A stretch of DNA of 64,000 nucleotides from Cyanobacteria bacterium GSL.Bin1 (lineage in GTDB: Bacteria > Cyanobacteriota > Cyanobacteriia > Cyanobacteriales > Rubidibacteraceae), in the NCBI GenBank assembly GCA_009909085.1, contig JAAANX010000194.1:1-64000 (forward strand), read 5' to 3'. This document shows positions 52,670-62,358 of this stretch, in pieces. Position 1 is the stretch's first letter. The number at the start of each line of letters is the position of its first letter. A program made the position numbers and the translations under genes. The notes under the pieces are model-generated. The model did not search any database and was not told the DNA's origin. It worked only from the letters and a program-made list of their open reading frames with translations.

Positions 52670-55600
52670 ATGAGTGCTCAGCCTAATTCCCCATCGGATT
52701 CAACCTCAGAGACATCTCTTCCTGAGCCATCTCCCTCATCGCCCTCTCAGCCCCGTTGGCTGCGATCGCTGCTGATTTTGATTCTTCTGGGATTAGGGGG
52801 AGGAGTGACTTACGGTTGGTATTTTGTGAATTATCGGCTCTCGCCAACTGTCGCTAAAAGTATGAGTGCTCTTCTCTCCCGTCCCGTTGAAGTAGGGAAT
52901 CTCGAAGCCTTTTCCTTGACTTCTCTGACCTTTGGCGCAAGTGTGATTCCACCCACAGAAGACAACTCAGAAGCAACAACAATTGCTGCTGTTGAAATTG
53001 ATTTTACTCCCTTCAAGCTCATTACTGAACAGACTCTGGAATTAGAGGTTACCTTCGTCAAACCCAAGATTACGATTAAGCAAACGCCCAATCGGAAATG
53101 GTTCACCACAAAACTCACACCGCAACCCCCTGGCGCGATCGCGTTTAAAGTCAAAACCCTTGCCATTGAAGAGGGGAATCTTGCCCTTCACCCTCGCAAC
53201 CCAGCAGGAGAACTAGAAGCGCCTGTTAATTTAACTTTACCGCAAGTCAAGAGCCAGTTTCTGGATAATAATCAACGCATTCCCTTTCAAGCCAAAAACT
53301 TATCGGTTACCAATACCCAAGGTAGTCTCGACTTAGAAGGAGAAGCGCAACTCGAAAATGGCGAAGTGGAGATTGCGCTCAGTAGTAATCAATTAGCCGT
53401 GGCTGAGTTAGCCCGCTTAGTTGCCTCACCCCTCGATATTTCAGCAGGAACACTGAACGCTCAAACCAACATTTCTCTTGCCTTAGATGGCAGTTTGCCC
53501 AGTTTTCAAGGAACTGCCGAATTGAACAATTTTGAGGGAAAACTGAACCAATTTACCACTGCGATTGAAAACACCAACGCCAAGCTCGAGCTTGCTGGAC
53601 AAAAGATTATTGTTGAAAATCTCAATACTCAATTGGGTGACATTAACGCGACTGCCCAAGGAAACATTAACCTTGCTCAGGGCTATGATTTAACAGCCAA
53701 TGTGGAACCGACTCCAGTGGCTCAGCTTTTATCCGCCATTGATATTGATCCCAGTAAAATTCCAATCAGTGGAACCATTGAAGCTAATCTTGCCATTACC
53801 GGTGCCTTAGATAACCCCCAAATTAACATCACTGCCAAGAGCACTGAAACCACAACCGTTGATCAAGTCAAAATAAGTCGTTTGCAAACGGAACTCTCGG
53901 TACAAGGAACACAACTCAAGGTTGAGAACTTTCAAGCGACTCCCAAAACAGGCGGAACAGTAACTGCTCAAGGAACGCTTAACTTGACTGACGACCAAAA
54001 AATTGCCTTAGATTTTCAGGTGAACGATGTTTCTGGAGAGATCATTCGCCCTTATCAAGAGAATCTTCCTGAGGATCTTGGCACCTTAAATGCCTCTGGT
54101 GAAATTAGAGGATCCTTAAGGGACTGGAAACGTCTTCAGGGAGAAGGAACAGCCAATTTAGCCATTGCTGAGGGGACAGTAACTCTACCGGAATTGCAAC
54201 TGGCTCAAGGTCGCCTAAAAGCTCAAATTAACGTCAATGCCTTGCAACCCGAACAACTGAGTGAGCAAGTGCCTCCTCAACTTCAAAAGCCTATTTCCGG
54301 ACAGTTTCGCCTTGATGCTAATATTGCTGACTTTTCTCCTGAAAAACTGCGGGTTACTGGATCAGGTTCGTTAAGGGTTCCGCAAGGAGAATTGGCTGCT
54401 ACCAACCTGACCTTGAATGAAGGTCAGTTGAATGCTGATTTCCAACTCAGGGATATTCCCATCGCCTTACTGGCACCGCAAACCCCACCTGAGTTCAATG
54501 AATTGCTCTCTGCACAGTTTCAGGTCAATGCCGATATCAAAGAATTTGCCCTCAACCAAATTCAAGGTAAAGGGTCTGGGTCAATTACCATTAATGGCAA
54601 TGATCAAAACCAACAAATTGCGCTCAGTAACGTTCGCCTAAATCAAGGGAACTGGCAAGGGCAAATACAGGCTGACCGTCTCAAGCTTTCTCCCTTTGTT
54701 CCTAACCTGCCGCCACTCCTACAAAATGCCGTCATTGATACTCAACTCACTGCTCAAGGAACCTTAGATCAGTTAACCCCAGCCGGCATTACGGTGCAAG
54801 GAACTGCCGCAGTTAATCAAGTTTCAGGGGGCAGTGTAACCGCCAATGTCATTCGCTTAGATGAAGGAGCCTTTCAAGTCGTCGCAACTCCAAAAAATAT
54901 CCAACTCTCTCAATTTTCAGACCAATTACAAGGGAATCTCGCTGGCGAAGTGACCGTGAAGGGGACCCTTAATAACCTCACGCCCGCAGGAATTACCGCG
55001 CAAGCCAACTTAAACTTCAGTGAAGGACTTGCCCTGATTACGAGTCCTCTGACCACGCGCCTCAGTTGGGATGGTCAACAAGTTATTCTTGAAGAAGCCC
55101 AAGCAACAAACTTTTTTGCCGAAGGTGTGGTCGATCTGGACTTTGAGCAGCAGGGACAAGCCATTGTTGAACAAATCAACTTAACGGTTGATGCACAACA
55201 ACTCAATTTAGCTCAACTGCCACTCCCGCGTCCGCAAGCCATGGAGTCAACTGATGTACAGGGCTTCGCCAATTTTTCCGGGACCCTTACTGGTAATTTG
55301 ATCCAACCTCAAGCCGAAGGTAGGATTCGTCTGCAAAACTTCGCTGTTGAAGGGTTGACCTTTGACCCCGAAATGACCGGTGGGATCCAAATCAACGCTG
55401 AACAAGGGCTTCAGCTGGGCTTAATCGGAAATACGGAAACCCCTGATCAAATTCAGTTGGCGTTATCCTCACCGCGACCGAATCGTTTATTCCCTCTCGA
55501 ACCCGCTTCCTTTTTTGTTAAACGAGACAATGCCATTGCCGAAGGAACCCGCCAAAACAACACCTTACAAGTAACGTTAGATGAAATTCCCCTTGACCTC

Positions 55601-58120
55601 GTTAAAGACTTCACCCCTCTCCCCGCCTCATTAGCAACTCAACCGGTCTCTGGAAGCTTAGAAGGAGAACTCGCCCTCAATCTCAACAATTATGACCTTT
55701 CTGGGGAACTTGCTCTCTTAGATCCTGCTTTAGGACGCTTTAACAGCGATCGCGTCACCGCAAACTTTACCTATTTTGACAACACGGTTACTGTCCAAGA
55801 AGCAACTCTGATTGAACAAGAAAGCAAATATCGTGCCAGCGGTCGTTTCAACCTGAGTGAACCGAACCCAGATTTTCAAGCCAACTTAAACATTGAACAA
55901 GGACGGATTCAAGACATTCTCAGTGCGCTGCAACTTTTTGAGTTCTCTGATCTCAACCCCAATTTTGCTACTCCTAATTATGGGAATGCTGATGATCTAG
56001 ATATTGCAGCGGTTGGGATCAAAAACCAACCGATTCAAACCCAACTGCAACGATTCTCCGAAATTAAAGCCCTTCTGGCGCAAATGCAAGCAGAAGAAGA
56101 CACTGTCACTGCTATTCCGCCCCTTAATTCGGCTCAAGGCAACTTTACGGGTCAGGTTAGTCTCCAAGGAACCTCGTTTAATCTTGCAGATATCCAAGGA
56201 AACTTTAATCTCCAGGGCAACACTTGGCAATGGGGACCCTACCAAGCACAAACTGTCACAACCAAGGGTAGCCTGAATAATGGGGTGATTACCCTCCTCC
56301 CGGTTCGCTTCGCCTCTGGAGAGAGTTTTATCAACCTTTCCGGTACCATTGGCGGGCAAAACCAATCCGCCCAATTACAAGTGAACCAAATTCCTATTGC
56401 TGACTTAAAAGATATTGTTGAACTGCCAGAGTTTATCGGTGTTAGCGGGTTTGTTAACGGCACAGCAACTGTCGCCGGAAAACAAGATAACCCCACTGCC
56501 AGAGGGGAACTCAGTGTTGAACAAGCAACGCTCAATCAAACTCCTGTTGAGACGATTCAGGGCAGTTTTAGCTATAACAACTCCCAACTGAATTTCTTTG
56601 CCGAAGGGTTACTGTCTGAAGATAGCGACCCTCTCACGCTCAGCGGTGATATTCCCTATCAACTTCCCTTTGCGGTTGTTCCTCCCGCCTCAGACGATTT
56701 AAATATCGATATTAACCTCCAAGATGATGGCTTGGCTTTACTCGATGTAATTACGAATGGTCAATTAACCTGGCAGGGAGGAGAAGGGGCTGTTAATCTT
56801 GCGATTAATGGTCCTTTTAATCAGGAGAATTTTCAATTCAACCAATTCAATACCAGCGGTGTCGTAACGCTTTCCCAAGCTAAGATTGGCACCGAAGTGC
56901 TTCCCAAACCGTTAACCAATATTAATAGCCGAGTCACATTTAATTTTAATCAGCTCTCCCTAGAAGAATTTAATGCTGATCTGGGTGGGGGGAAAGTCAT
57001 TGCAACGGGAGGATTGCCCTTATTTAACCCCACTGCTAGTTCCGAAAGCCTCGATATTACCCTAGACGACCTGAGTGTTAACCTTCCTAATCTCTATGAA
57101 GGAGCGGTTGCTGGAAAGATTAATATTGGTCAAAGCGTAATTGAGCCGGAAATTGGCGGGGAAATGACCGTGTCAGAGGGAAAAATTATTTTAGCGGGAC
57201 AAGATTCAGCCCCAACCAATAATGAGACGTCTCCAGATAATACCTCCAATCTCGCCTTCAGGGACTTAAAAATTACGCTCGGGGAAAACCTTAAGGTGAC
57301 CCGTCCACCGATCATGAATTTCTTAGCGGAGGGAGATCTGACTCTCAATGGCACCCTGGCGACTCTTCGTCCTCAGGGAACGATCACCTTAGAAGGCGGT
57401 CAAGTGAATTTGGGGCCCACTCAGTTTCGTTTAGCTAACGGCTATGAACAAACTGCTACATTTATTCCGAGCCAAGGGCTAGACCCCACTCTCAATCTAC
57501 GTTTAGTCACCTCGGTTACTGAAACGAGCGGGAGTATTAGTAATGCTAGTGCAGCCAACGAAGTGAGTACTGGCATTAATCCGGGTGTGGGAACGTTACG
57601 ATCAGTGGAAGTAGAAGCTTTAGTAGAAGGACGGGCCAGTGAACTCCAACCGGGACAATTAAGGGCTAATAATGATGTGCTGACTTTAAGTAGTGATCCC
57701 AATCGGAGTGAAACGGAAATTGTTGCCCTTCTCGGTGGCGGGTTAACCAGTGGTTTTGGACAAGGGAATACTGCTTTAGGATTAGCTAACTTAGCTGGTT
57801 CTACCTTTTTAGGCACTTTTCAGAACACCATTGGCGATGCTTTAGGCTTAAGTGAGTTTCGGATTTTTCCGACGCTAATTCCTACAGAAACGGAAGAAGG
57901 AGAAGGAGAAGAAAATTCCGATTCCGCATTAGGGTTTGCTGCAGAGGCGGGTATTGATATTAGTAATGATTTTTCCTTTTCGGTACTCACCCTCTTTAAT
58001 ACGGAACAGCCATTGCAATACAGTATTCGTTATCGCTTAAGCGATGACATTTTGTTACGAGGCTCAACCGATTTATCTGATGATCAAAGCTTAACAGTTG
58101 AGTATGAAACCCGTTTTTAA
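52670..58120 (+). CDS. TamB-family translocation/assembly protein (DUF490)
   Basis: 1816 residues. An N-terminal membrane anchor (about 29-51, LRSLLILILLGLGGGVTYGWYFV) with a Pro/Ser-rich cytoplasmic tail, then a very long periplasmic part made of repeating beta strands in pairs (AQGTLNLTDDQKIALDFQV-like), which fold as a hydrophobic beta-taco groove, and the conserved DUF490 C-terminal domain (about 1450-1816: EFNADLGGGKVIATGGLP, ITLEGGQVNLGPTQFRLANG, SDPNRSETEIVALLGGG, and the end YSIRYRLSDDILLRGSTDLSDDQSLTVEYETRF). TamB-like proteins bridge the inner and outer membranes and carry lipids or help outer-membrane protein assembly. Cyanobacterial members work with an Omp85 protein; none is adjacent here. 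Glycine-, Asn- and Gln-rich, which is normal. Intact over 5.4 kb. Confidence 0.92.
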   Translation: MSAQPNSPSDSTSETSLPEPSPSSPSQPRWLRSLLILILLGLGGGVTYGWYFVNYRLSPTVAKSMSALLSRPVEVGNLEAFSLTSLTFGASVIPPTEDNSEATTIAAVEIDFTPFKLITEQTLELEVTFVKPKITIKQTPNRKWFTTKLTPQPPGAIAFKVKTLAIEEGNLALHPRNPAGELEAPVNLTLPQVKSQFLDNNQRIPFQAKNLSVTNTQGSLDLEGEAQLENGEVEIALSSNQLAVAELARLVASPLDISAGTLNAQTNISLALDGSLPSFQGTAELNNFEGKLNQFTTAIENTNAKLELAGQKIIVENLNTQLGDINATAQGNINLAQGYDLTANVEPTPVAQLLSAIDIDPSKIPISGTIEANLAITGALDNPQINITAKSTETTTVDQVKISRLQTELSVQGTQLKVENFQATPKTGGTVTAQGTLNLTDDQKIALDFQVNDVSGEIIRPYQENLPEDLGTLNASGEIRGSLRDWKRLQGEGTANLAIAEGTVTLPELQLAQGRLKAQINVNALQPEQLSEQVPPQLQKPISGQFRLDANIADFSPEKLRVTGSGSLRVPQGELAATNLTLNEGQLNADFQLRDIPIALLAPQTPPEFNELLSAQFQVNADIKEFALNQIQGKGSGSITINGNDQNQQIALSNVRLNQGNWQGQIQADRLKLSPFVPNLPPLLQNAVIDTQLTAQGTLDQLTPAGITVQGTAAVNQVSGGSVTANVIRLDEGAFQVVATPKNIQLSQFSDQLQGNLAGEVTVKGTLNNLTPAGITAQANLNFSEGLALITSPLTTRLSWDGQQVILEEAQATNFFAEGVVDLDFEQQGQAIVEQINLTVDAQQLNLAQLPLPRPQAMESTDVQGFANFSGTLTGNLIQPQAEGRIRLQNFAVEGLTFDPEMTGGIQINAEQGLQLGLIGNTETPDQIQLALSSPRPNRLFPLEPASFFVKRDNAIAEGTRQNNTLQVTLDEIPLDLVKDFTPLPASLATQPVSGSLEGELALNLNNYDLSGELALLDPALGRFNSDRVTANFTYFDNTVTVQEATLIEQESKYRASGRFNLSEPNPDFQANLNIEQGRIQDILSALQLFEFSDLNPNFATPNYGNADDLDIAAVGIKNQPIQTQLQRFSEIKALLAQMQAEEDTVTAIPPLNSAQGNFTGQVSLQGTSFNLADIQGNFNLQGNTWQWGPYQAQTVTTKGSLNNGVITLLPVRFASGESFINLSGTIGGQNQSAQLQVNQIPIADLKDIVELPEFIGVSGFVNGTATVAGKQDNPTARGELSVEQATLNQTPVETIQGSFSYNNSQLNFFAEGLLSEDSDPLTLSGDIPYQLPFAVVPPASDDLNIDINLQDDGLALLDVITNGQLTWQGGEGAVNLAINGPFNQENFQFNQFNTSGVVTLSQAKIGTEVLPKPLTNINSRVTFNFNQLSLEEFNADLGGGKVIATGGLPLFNPTASSESLDITLDDLSVNLPNLYEGAVAGKINIGQSVIEPEIGGEMTVSEGKIILAGQDSAPTNNETSPDNTSNLAFRDLKITLGENLKVTRPPIMNFLAEGDLTLNGTLATLRPQGTITLEGGQVNLGPTQFRLANGYEQTATFIPSQGLDPTLNLRLVTSVTETSGSISNASAANEVSTGINPGVGTLRSVEVEALVEGRASELQPGQLRANNDVLTLSSDPNRSETEIVALLGGGLTSGFGQGNTALGLANLAGSTFLGTFQNTIGDALGLSEFRIFPTLIPTETEEGEGEENSDSALGFAAEAGIDISNDFSFSVLTLFNTEQPLQYSIRYRLSDDILLRGSTDLSDDQSLTVEYETRF

Positions 58121-58164
58121 AGCGCCTTATTCACTAAATTACTAAACAATTAGGGAAAAGGCAA

Positions 58165-58193
58165 ACAAAAAACACCCTCATCAGCTGAGGGTG
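58165..58193 (-). terminator. Terminator of the Bax-inhibitor-1 gene
   Basis: Stem CACCCTCA/TGAGGGTG around TCAGC, followed on the minus strand by TTTTTTG. It is 30 bp beyond the stop of the minus-strand gene at 58222. The plus side has no T-run. Confidence 0.85.
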
Positions 58194-58221
58194 CAGAAAA
58201 CTAACTTAATTTGAATGAGAA

Positions 58222-58950
58222 TTACTCACGACCGCCACTCAGGGCAATGACAAGACGTAAGATGAAGATGAACAAGTTGATGTAAGTTAGATACATCGAG
58301 AGTGCGGCGGGGAGGTATTTTTCATCCTCATAGGTGCGGGGAAGGATGTAGAAGTCAACCACAGCAACGCCAGCAAAGAGCAGGGTGCCAAAGCCAGAAA
58401 TTCCGATTTCTAGCCAAGTGGGGGTAAAAACACCAAACAAGCTAAAGAGCAGTTGACCCACTAATACCACTAACAGGGCAATGACGCCCAACTGTACTGT
58501 TTTGGTCAGCGCCATGCCATCTTCATCAGAAAGGTTAGAACCCACTGATCGCGCAACGATAAAGGTGGCACCACAACCGAGGGCGGCAATGCCAACGCCA
58601 CCCACGCCAGCGCTACTATTGAGGGCAACAAAAATTAAGCCGCTGAGGGTATAACCGGACAAAAGGCTATAAAGTGCCAGTAATGGGAGTGCAGTGCTGT
58701 TATTGCCGTTTTCAGCAACGCCTCGGGCAATAAAAAAGAGCACTAACTCAGCAATGATGGCAGCAATGAAGGTGGGCATGAACAGTTGAGGCGCACTGCT
58801 AATCACGCCTAAGCCACCATAGGTTCCCACGGCGGTGAGAACTAAGCCTCCTCCTAGATAAGGAAGCGCGTTGGAAATGACATTCGGTCCAATAATCGCG
58901 CTGCCACGCGTTTCCTGCATGGCTTTGCGGAAGTTGTAACTATTACTCAT
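58222..58950 (-). CDS. Bax inhibitor-1/YccA-family membrane protein
   Basis: 242 residues and seven predicted membrane helices, with few charges. The N-terminus (YNFRKAMQETRGSAIIGPNVISNAL) is soluble and the last helix is LTYINLFIFILRLVIALSGG, as in the BI-1 family (calcium/proton leak-type channel in structural studies of bacterial members). In cyanobacteria the role is not known. Monocistronic with its own terminator. Confidence 0.87.
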   Translation of the reverse strand: MSNSYNFRKAMQETRGSAIIGPNVISNALPYLGGGLVLTAVGTYGGLGVISSAPQLFMPTFIAAIIAELVLFFIARGVAENGNNSTALPLLALYSLLSGYTLSGLIFVALNSSAGVGGVGIAALGCGATFIVARSVGSNLSDEDGMALTKTVQLGVIALLVVLVGQLLFSLFGVFTPTWLEIGISGFGTLLFAGVAVVDFYILPRTYEDEKYLPAALSMYLTYINLFIFILRLVIALSGGRE

Positions 58951-59044
58951 AACGGTTTGTTTTCAGTCGAATTGAACTGATACTTTATTTATCATTGTGG
59001 CTGATCACGCCCGTAATGGGTAGTCGAGAAAACCGATAATTTCG

Positions 59045-59773
59045 TTAAGTCTCTTGTTGATAAGCAGCGCCGAGATAGAGTTCTCCCACTTGGGGATTAT
59101 CCAGTAATTCTTTGCCAGACCCCATAACGCGATCGCGCCCATTTTCTAAAACATAACCGCGATGAGCCATTTCTAGAGCTTTCCGGGCATTTTGTTCCAC
59201 TAAGATAATCGCTTTGCCGGTACGATTAATTGCTTGAATCTGTTCAAATACGGTTGCTACCAGGAGGGGGGATAAAGCCGCCGAAGGTTCATCTAAAATT
59301 AACAAGTCGGGGTCTAACATCAACGCGCGTCCCATCCCCAACATTTGTCGTTCTCCTCCTGAGAGGGTTCCCGCTTTTTGCCGACGACGTTGGGCTAACA
59401 CCGGAAACATGGTGTAAATTTTATCCTTCAAATGCTTGATCGACCCTTTGCAGATAAATGCCCCCATTTCCAAGTTTTCTTCTACCGATAGCGCCGCAAA
59501 AACATTAGAAATCTGAGGGACATAGCACATTCCCCGCTGCACAATTTGATTGGGTTTTAATCCCCCAATGTTTTCCCCGTTAAAGCGAATTTCACCGTGA
59601 CTGGGAGTCAACAAGCCAAAAATTGCTTTTGCCAGCGTTGATTTTCCTGCCCCATTGGGACCAATTACGGCGACTAACTCTCCCATTTGAATCGAAAAGT
59701 TAATCCCTTGCAGGATATATAAATCTTTGACATACCCCGCGTAAACGTCTGTAACTGTCAGTAGATCACTCAT
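59045..59773 (-). CDS. natE: ABC transporter ATPase, branched-chain/neutral amino-acid (NatE/LivF-type)
   Basis: 242 residues. Walker A GPNGAGKST, signature LSGGERQMLGMGRAL, Walker B LLILDEPSAALSP and switch VEQNA. The family (LivF/NatE) has the ATPase paired with NatA in N-I neutral amino acid transport, and the sequence VDVYAGYVKDLYILQGINF-like start and GGLKPNQIVQRGMCYVPQISNVFAALSVEENLEMGAF resemble NatE closely. The other transporter genes are not here, which is usual in cyanobacteria where nat genes are scattered. A UrtE-type role is less likely. Confidence 0.85.
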   Translation of the reverse strand: MSDLLTVTDVYAGYVKDLYILQGINFSIQMGELVAVIGPNGAGKSTLAKAIFGLLTPSHGEIRFNGENIGGLKPNQIVQRGMCYVPQISNVFAALSVEENLEMGAFICKGSIKHLKDKIYTMFPVLAQRRRQKAGTLSGGERQMLGMGRALMLDPDLLILDEPSAALSPLLVATVFEQIQAINRTGKAIILVEQNARKALEMAHRGYVLENGRDRVMGSGKELLDNPQVGELYLGAAYQQET

Positions 59774-59807
59774 GGAACAGGAAATGCGGTTCGCTTATAT
59801 TTTTTTT

Positions 59808-60035
59808 CTATTGTGGCGTATTCTGTAAATCGGGACGTTCTTCAGGAACAATTGCCCCTTCTACTGGACAAACCTGTAAACAAATGCCACAGTCGATACA
59901 GGTATCAAAATCAATCCAATACCAATCGGTTCCTTTCTCATTTTTGCCAGGTCCTTCGTGGATGCAGGCAACCGGACAAGCCTCTACACAATCAGCCACG
60001 CCTTCACAAGTATTTGTAACAATCGTGTACGGCAC
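59808..60035 (-). CDS. Ferredoxin of 2[4Fe-4S] or 7Fe type
   Basis: 75 residues. Eight Cys in two motifs: Cys 10, 16, 20 and 24 (CEGVADCVEACPVAC) and Cys 46, 49, 52 and 56 (CIDCGICLQVCP). The second is a standard [4Fe-4S] motif. The first has irregular spacing (C-x5-C-x3-C-x3-C), as in some 7Fe ferredoxins where the ligand of one cluster has shifted, so the first cluster may be [3Fe-4S]. Small electron carrier. It is 34 bp behind natE on the upstream side but there is no functional link. Confidence 0.88.
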   Translation of the reverse strand: MPYTIVTNTCEGVADCVEACPVACIHEGPGKNEKGTDWYWIDFDTCIDCGICLQVCPVEGAIVPEERPDLQNTPQ

Positions 60036-60091
60036 GGTATCTCCTTCTTATTCAATCATCTTCACCTCCCACAGAATAACACAGCCCGTTT

Positions 60092-60204
60092 AAGTGACCG
60101 CGGAATTCATTTCCGTCCTCACGCTTTGCTCCAGCTTGAAAGCCCCGCTCCGGAATGCTTTCGGCGCGGGCTATCGCCCTACGATTCCGGAGAATGGCTC
60201 ACTT
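60092..60204. repeat. Nested palindromic element at a gene 3' end
   Basis: Outer arms AAGTGA (60092-60097)/TCACTT (60199-60204), inner arms CCGGAAT/ATTCCGG (60152 region and 60183 region) and GCCCCGC/GCGCGGGC. It covers the last codons of the neighbouring MMADHC-like gene (end residues HSPES), so the repeat supplies its stop. No T-run terminator. Confidence 0.55.
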
Positions 60205-60742
60205 GCCAGTGAAACCGATCCGCTGCTGTTTCTAGTACCGCTTTAATTGTTTTGGGATCGGCAGAGGATAACATGACGCTCGGATAAACTGCATCACCCC
60301 ACTGGGGATGAATGATGCAAGTGCAATCGCCAGGATCGGTGTGAAAACCGAGTAAGGTGGACACTACTTTCACATCATCATGATTGAGAACACCGGGATG
60401 AGAGAGTAAGGGTTGTCCACTTCGCGGATCAATCAGATCAGCAAGAGTGCCCTGTTCTTTTAAGTCGAAGGCAACTTCTACCCCAAAGCGCATGAATCGT
60501 TCTCGCAATCGTTGTTTTTCTTGCTCTACAATATTTGAGCGAGCGCATAAGGAAAACTGTGCCTTCTGCAAAATAATGATCACCCAAGCGGTGGGAAGTG
60601 TCCAATCCGGCAACATTTTTTCTAAGTTATCTTGCACGAAAGGAGTCGGTTGACAAATATAGACTTCCAAGGCGGCTTCCGGTGCAGCAAACAAGGTGAG
60701 GACGGGAGAAATTTTTGGCAGTTGAATTGAGGGATTAACCAT
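60179..60742 (-). CDS. MMADHC (CblD)-like protein
   Basis: 187 residues from ATG at 60742. The family is annotated in cyanobacteria as methylmalonic aciduria and homocystinuria type D protein, related to the human cobalamin trafficking factor MMADHC, in a nitroreductase-like alpha/beta fold: VYICQPTPFVQDNLEKMLPDWTLPTAWVIIILQKAQFSLCARS (about 30-70), and FMRFGVEVAFDLKEQGTLADLIDPRSGQPLLSHPGV. The late segment LLGFHTDPGDCTCIIHPQWGDAVYPSVMLS has two Cys. The role in cyanobacteria is unknown, possibly cobalamin delivery. No ribosome site is obvious. The C-terminus runs into a palindromic repeat. Confidence 0.7.
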   Translation of the reverse strand: MVNPSIQLPKISPVLTLFAAPEAALEVYICQPTPFVQDNLEKMLPDWTLPTAWVIIILQKAQFSLCARSNIVEQEKQRLRERFMRFGVEVAFDLKEQGTLADLIDPRSGQPLLSHPGVLNHDDVKVVSTLLGFHTDPGDCTCIIHPQWGDAVYPSVMLSSADPKTIKAVLETAADRFHWQVSHSPES

Positions 60743-60832
60743 ATTCGTAACTGCAATGAATAGAGGATTATTTATAGTTTGACATTCTATCGGAAAAATA
60801 GCTAGCAAAATTGAACACAATATGGGTTAGGG

Positions 60833-61651
60833 ATGACATCAGGAAAGATGAAAAATGCAAAGATAAAACTAACGATTTGGGCAATTATTCTGGTAGCAGG
60901 ACTGATTTTTTTTCTCCAGAATCGTTCCCCTCTGATTGCAATTATAATTTTTGGCAGTAAAACGGTTGCGCTTCCCGTTGGAATTTGGCTAATTCTGAGC
61001 GCGATCGCGGGACTCATCGCCAGTATTTTTTTACAATTTTTACTCGGTGTTTTTGTCCCCAAAGCGAGACGACCTCGGGAATGGGATGATGATGAAGATA
61101 GTGATTTTGAGTTTCCGAAAGTAGAAGAAGAACAACCGGAGAACTTTACCGCTAAAAATACTTCTAATCAGCAAAAAACTGCTCAATCTGAGCAAACAGA
61201 GCGGATTAATTACACCGTTGGCAGTGCTTTTGATCAGGAAGAAGAAGAAGAAGATTGGGAGTCTCCTCCCCAAAGAGAAGATTGGAATGATATCGATGAT
61301 GACTGGAATATTGAAGAACCACCGCGTCAAAAGAAGAATCCGGTGACAAATAATAACGATTATGATTTTGATGATAGGGATGATCTAGAAAAAGAACGGG
61401 AACAACGAGTGCAACAAAGTTCAGTTTCTTCCTATCGCTATCGTGGAGATCCCAATCCGGAAAGATCCTCACAACAGGAGTCTTTTGCTGAAGAAGATGT
61501 TAGTTCTGACCGATATAATCAGCAGGAGGATGGGGAGGAAAAACCTAATTCACCCACAATCTACGAGGCGAACTATCGCGTCATTCGTCCTCCCTTATGG
61601 AATCTGCCGCAAGATGAAAACGAAGAGGATGATGAAGAAAACAAACGCTAA
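60833..61651 (+). CDS. LapA-like membrane protein with long acidic tail
   Basis: 272 residues. Two membrane helices at the N-terminus (IKLTIWAIILVAGLIFFLQN and VALPVGIWLILSAIAGLIASIFLQFLLGVF), arranged as in LapA/DUF1049 proteins, followed by a long soluble region (about 75-272) that is Asp/Glu/Gln-rich and probably disordered, with a short DDEDSDFEF patch and a C-terminal YRVIRPPLWNLPQDENEEDDEEN. Function unknown. The start is ambiguous between 60833 and 60848. The aroK start overlaps its end, so the two are cotranscribed. Confidence 0.7.
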   Translation: MTSGKMKNAKIKLTIWAIILVAGLIFFLQNRSPLIAIIIFGSKTVALPVGIWLILSAIAGLIASIFLQFLLGVFVPKARRPREWDDDEDSDFEFPKVEEEQPENFTAKNTSNQQKTAQSEQTERINYTVGSAFDQEEEEEDWESPPQREDWNDIDDDWNIEEPPRQKKNPVTNNNDYDFDDRDDLEKEREQRVQQSSVSSYRYRGDPNPERSSQQESFAEEDVSSDRYNQQEDGEEKPNSPTIYEANYRVIRPPLWNLPQDENEEDDEENKR

Positions 61652-62186
61652 TTTATTACAAGGCTTAAATCTTTATCTGATTGGAATGATGGGGGTGGGA
61701 AAAACTGCTGTTGGTCAAGCGATTGCTCAACAATTGACCTATCGTTTTTTCGATACTGATCAGTTGATTACCCAAGTTCAAGGGGAAGCCATCACTGAAA
61801 TTTTTGCGAAAGAGGGGGAAGCTTATTTTCGGGAGTTAGAAACAAAGATTTTACAAGAATTATCAACCTATACTCGTAGCGTCATTGCTACCGGTGGGGG
61901 AATTATTCTGAAGCAAAATAATTGGAGTTTTTTACAACAAGGTTTAGTAGTGTGGTTAGATGCAGACGTTGATTTGATTATGGAACGTCTCGCAGAAGAT
62001 AAGAGTCGTCCTCTCTTACAAACGGCAAATCCCAGACAAACCTTAGAAAATTTATTGGGAAACCGTCGCGATCGCTATGCCCAAGCTGATTTACAAATTA
62101 AAATCGAAGCCGAACAGTCGCCGAGTGCCGTTGCCTCGGAAATTTTGACACAAATTCCATCTGTCATCAAAGACAAATCTGATTAA
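61632..62186 (+). CDS. aroK: Shikimate kinase
   Basis: 184 residues. Phosphorylates shikimate at the 3-hydroxyl, the fifth step of the chorismate pathway. Walker A GMMGVGKT at about 20-27; DTD (shikimate-binding Asp, FFDTDQLI); FRELETKIL, with the conserved Arg and Glu; TGGG (IATGGGI); a lid region about 115-135 with RPLL; and NRRDRYAQADLQI. The ATG pair at 61629/61632 overlaps the end of the preceding gene by about 20 bases. Length is typical of cyanobacterial AroK. Confidence 0.92.
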   Translation: MKKTNANLLQGLNLYLIGMMGVGKTAVGQAIAQQLTYRFFDTDQLITQVQGEAITEIFAKEGEAYFRELETKILQELSTYTRSVIATGGGIILKQNNWSFLQQGLVVWLDADVDLIMERLAEDKSRPLLQTANPRQTLENLLGNRRDRYAQADLQIKIEAEQSPSAVASEILTQIPSVIKDKSD

Positions 62187-62262
62187 TACGCTGCTTTTTC
62201 TCAAAAGCAAGATCTCCTGACCGAGTCCGCTAAGGGGGATTTTTTTGCCAAAGCCTTCTCCT

Positions 62263-62358
62263 GGGCGATCAATTCTGTCTTGAGGATGAGTGTGCTGATC
62301 TTGTCTCCCTTGTCTCCCTTGTCTCCCTTGTCTCCCTTGTCTTCCTTGTCTTCCTTGT
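62263..62358 (-). repeat. Dispersed repeat copy B with 9-bp minisatellite
   Basis: On the minus strand: GACAAGGGA-type units (on plus, TTGTCTCCC x4, TTGTCTTCC x2, TTGTCCCC), then GACAAGATCAGCACACTCAT and a tail to GATCGCCCA. Copy A is at 24325-24379. The longer array here points to expansion of the 9-bp unit. Confidence 0.8.
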
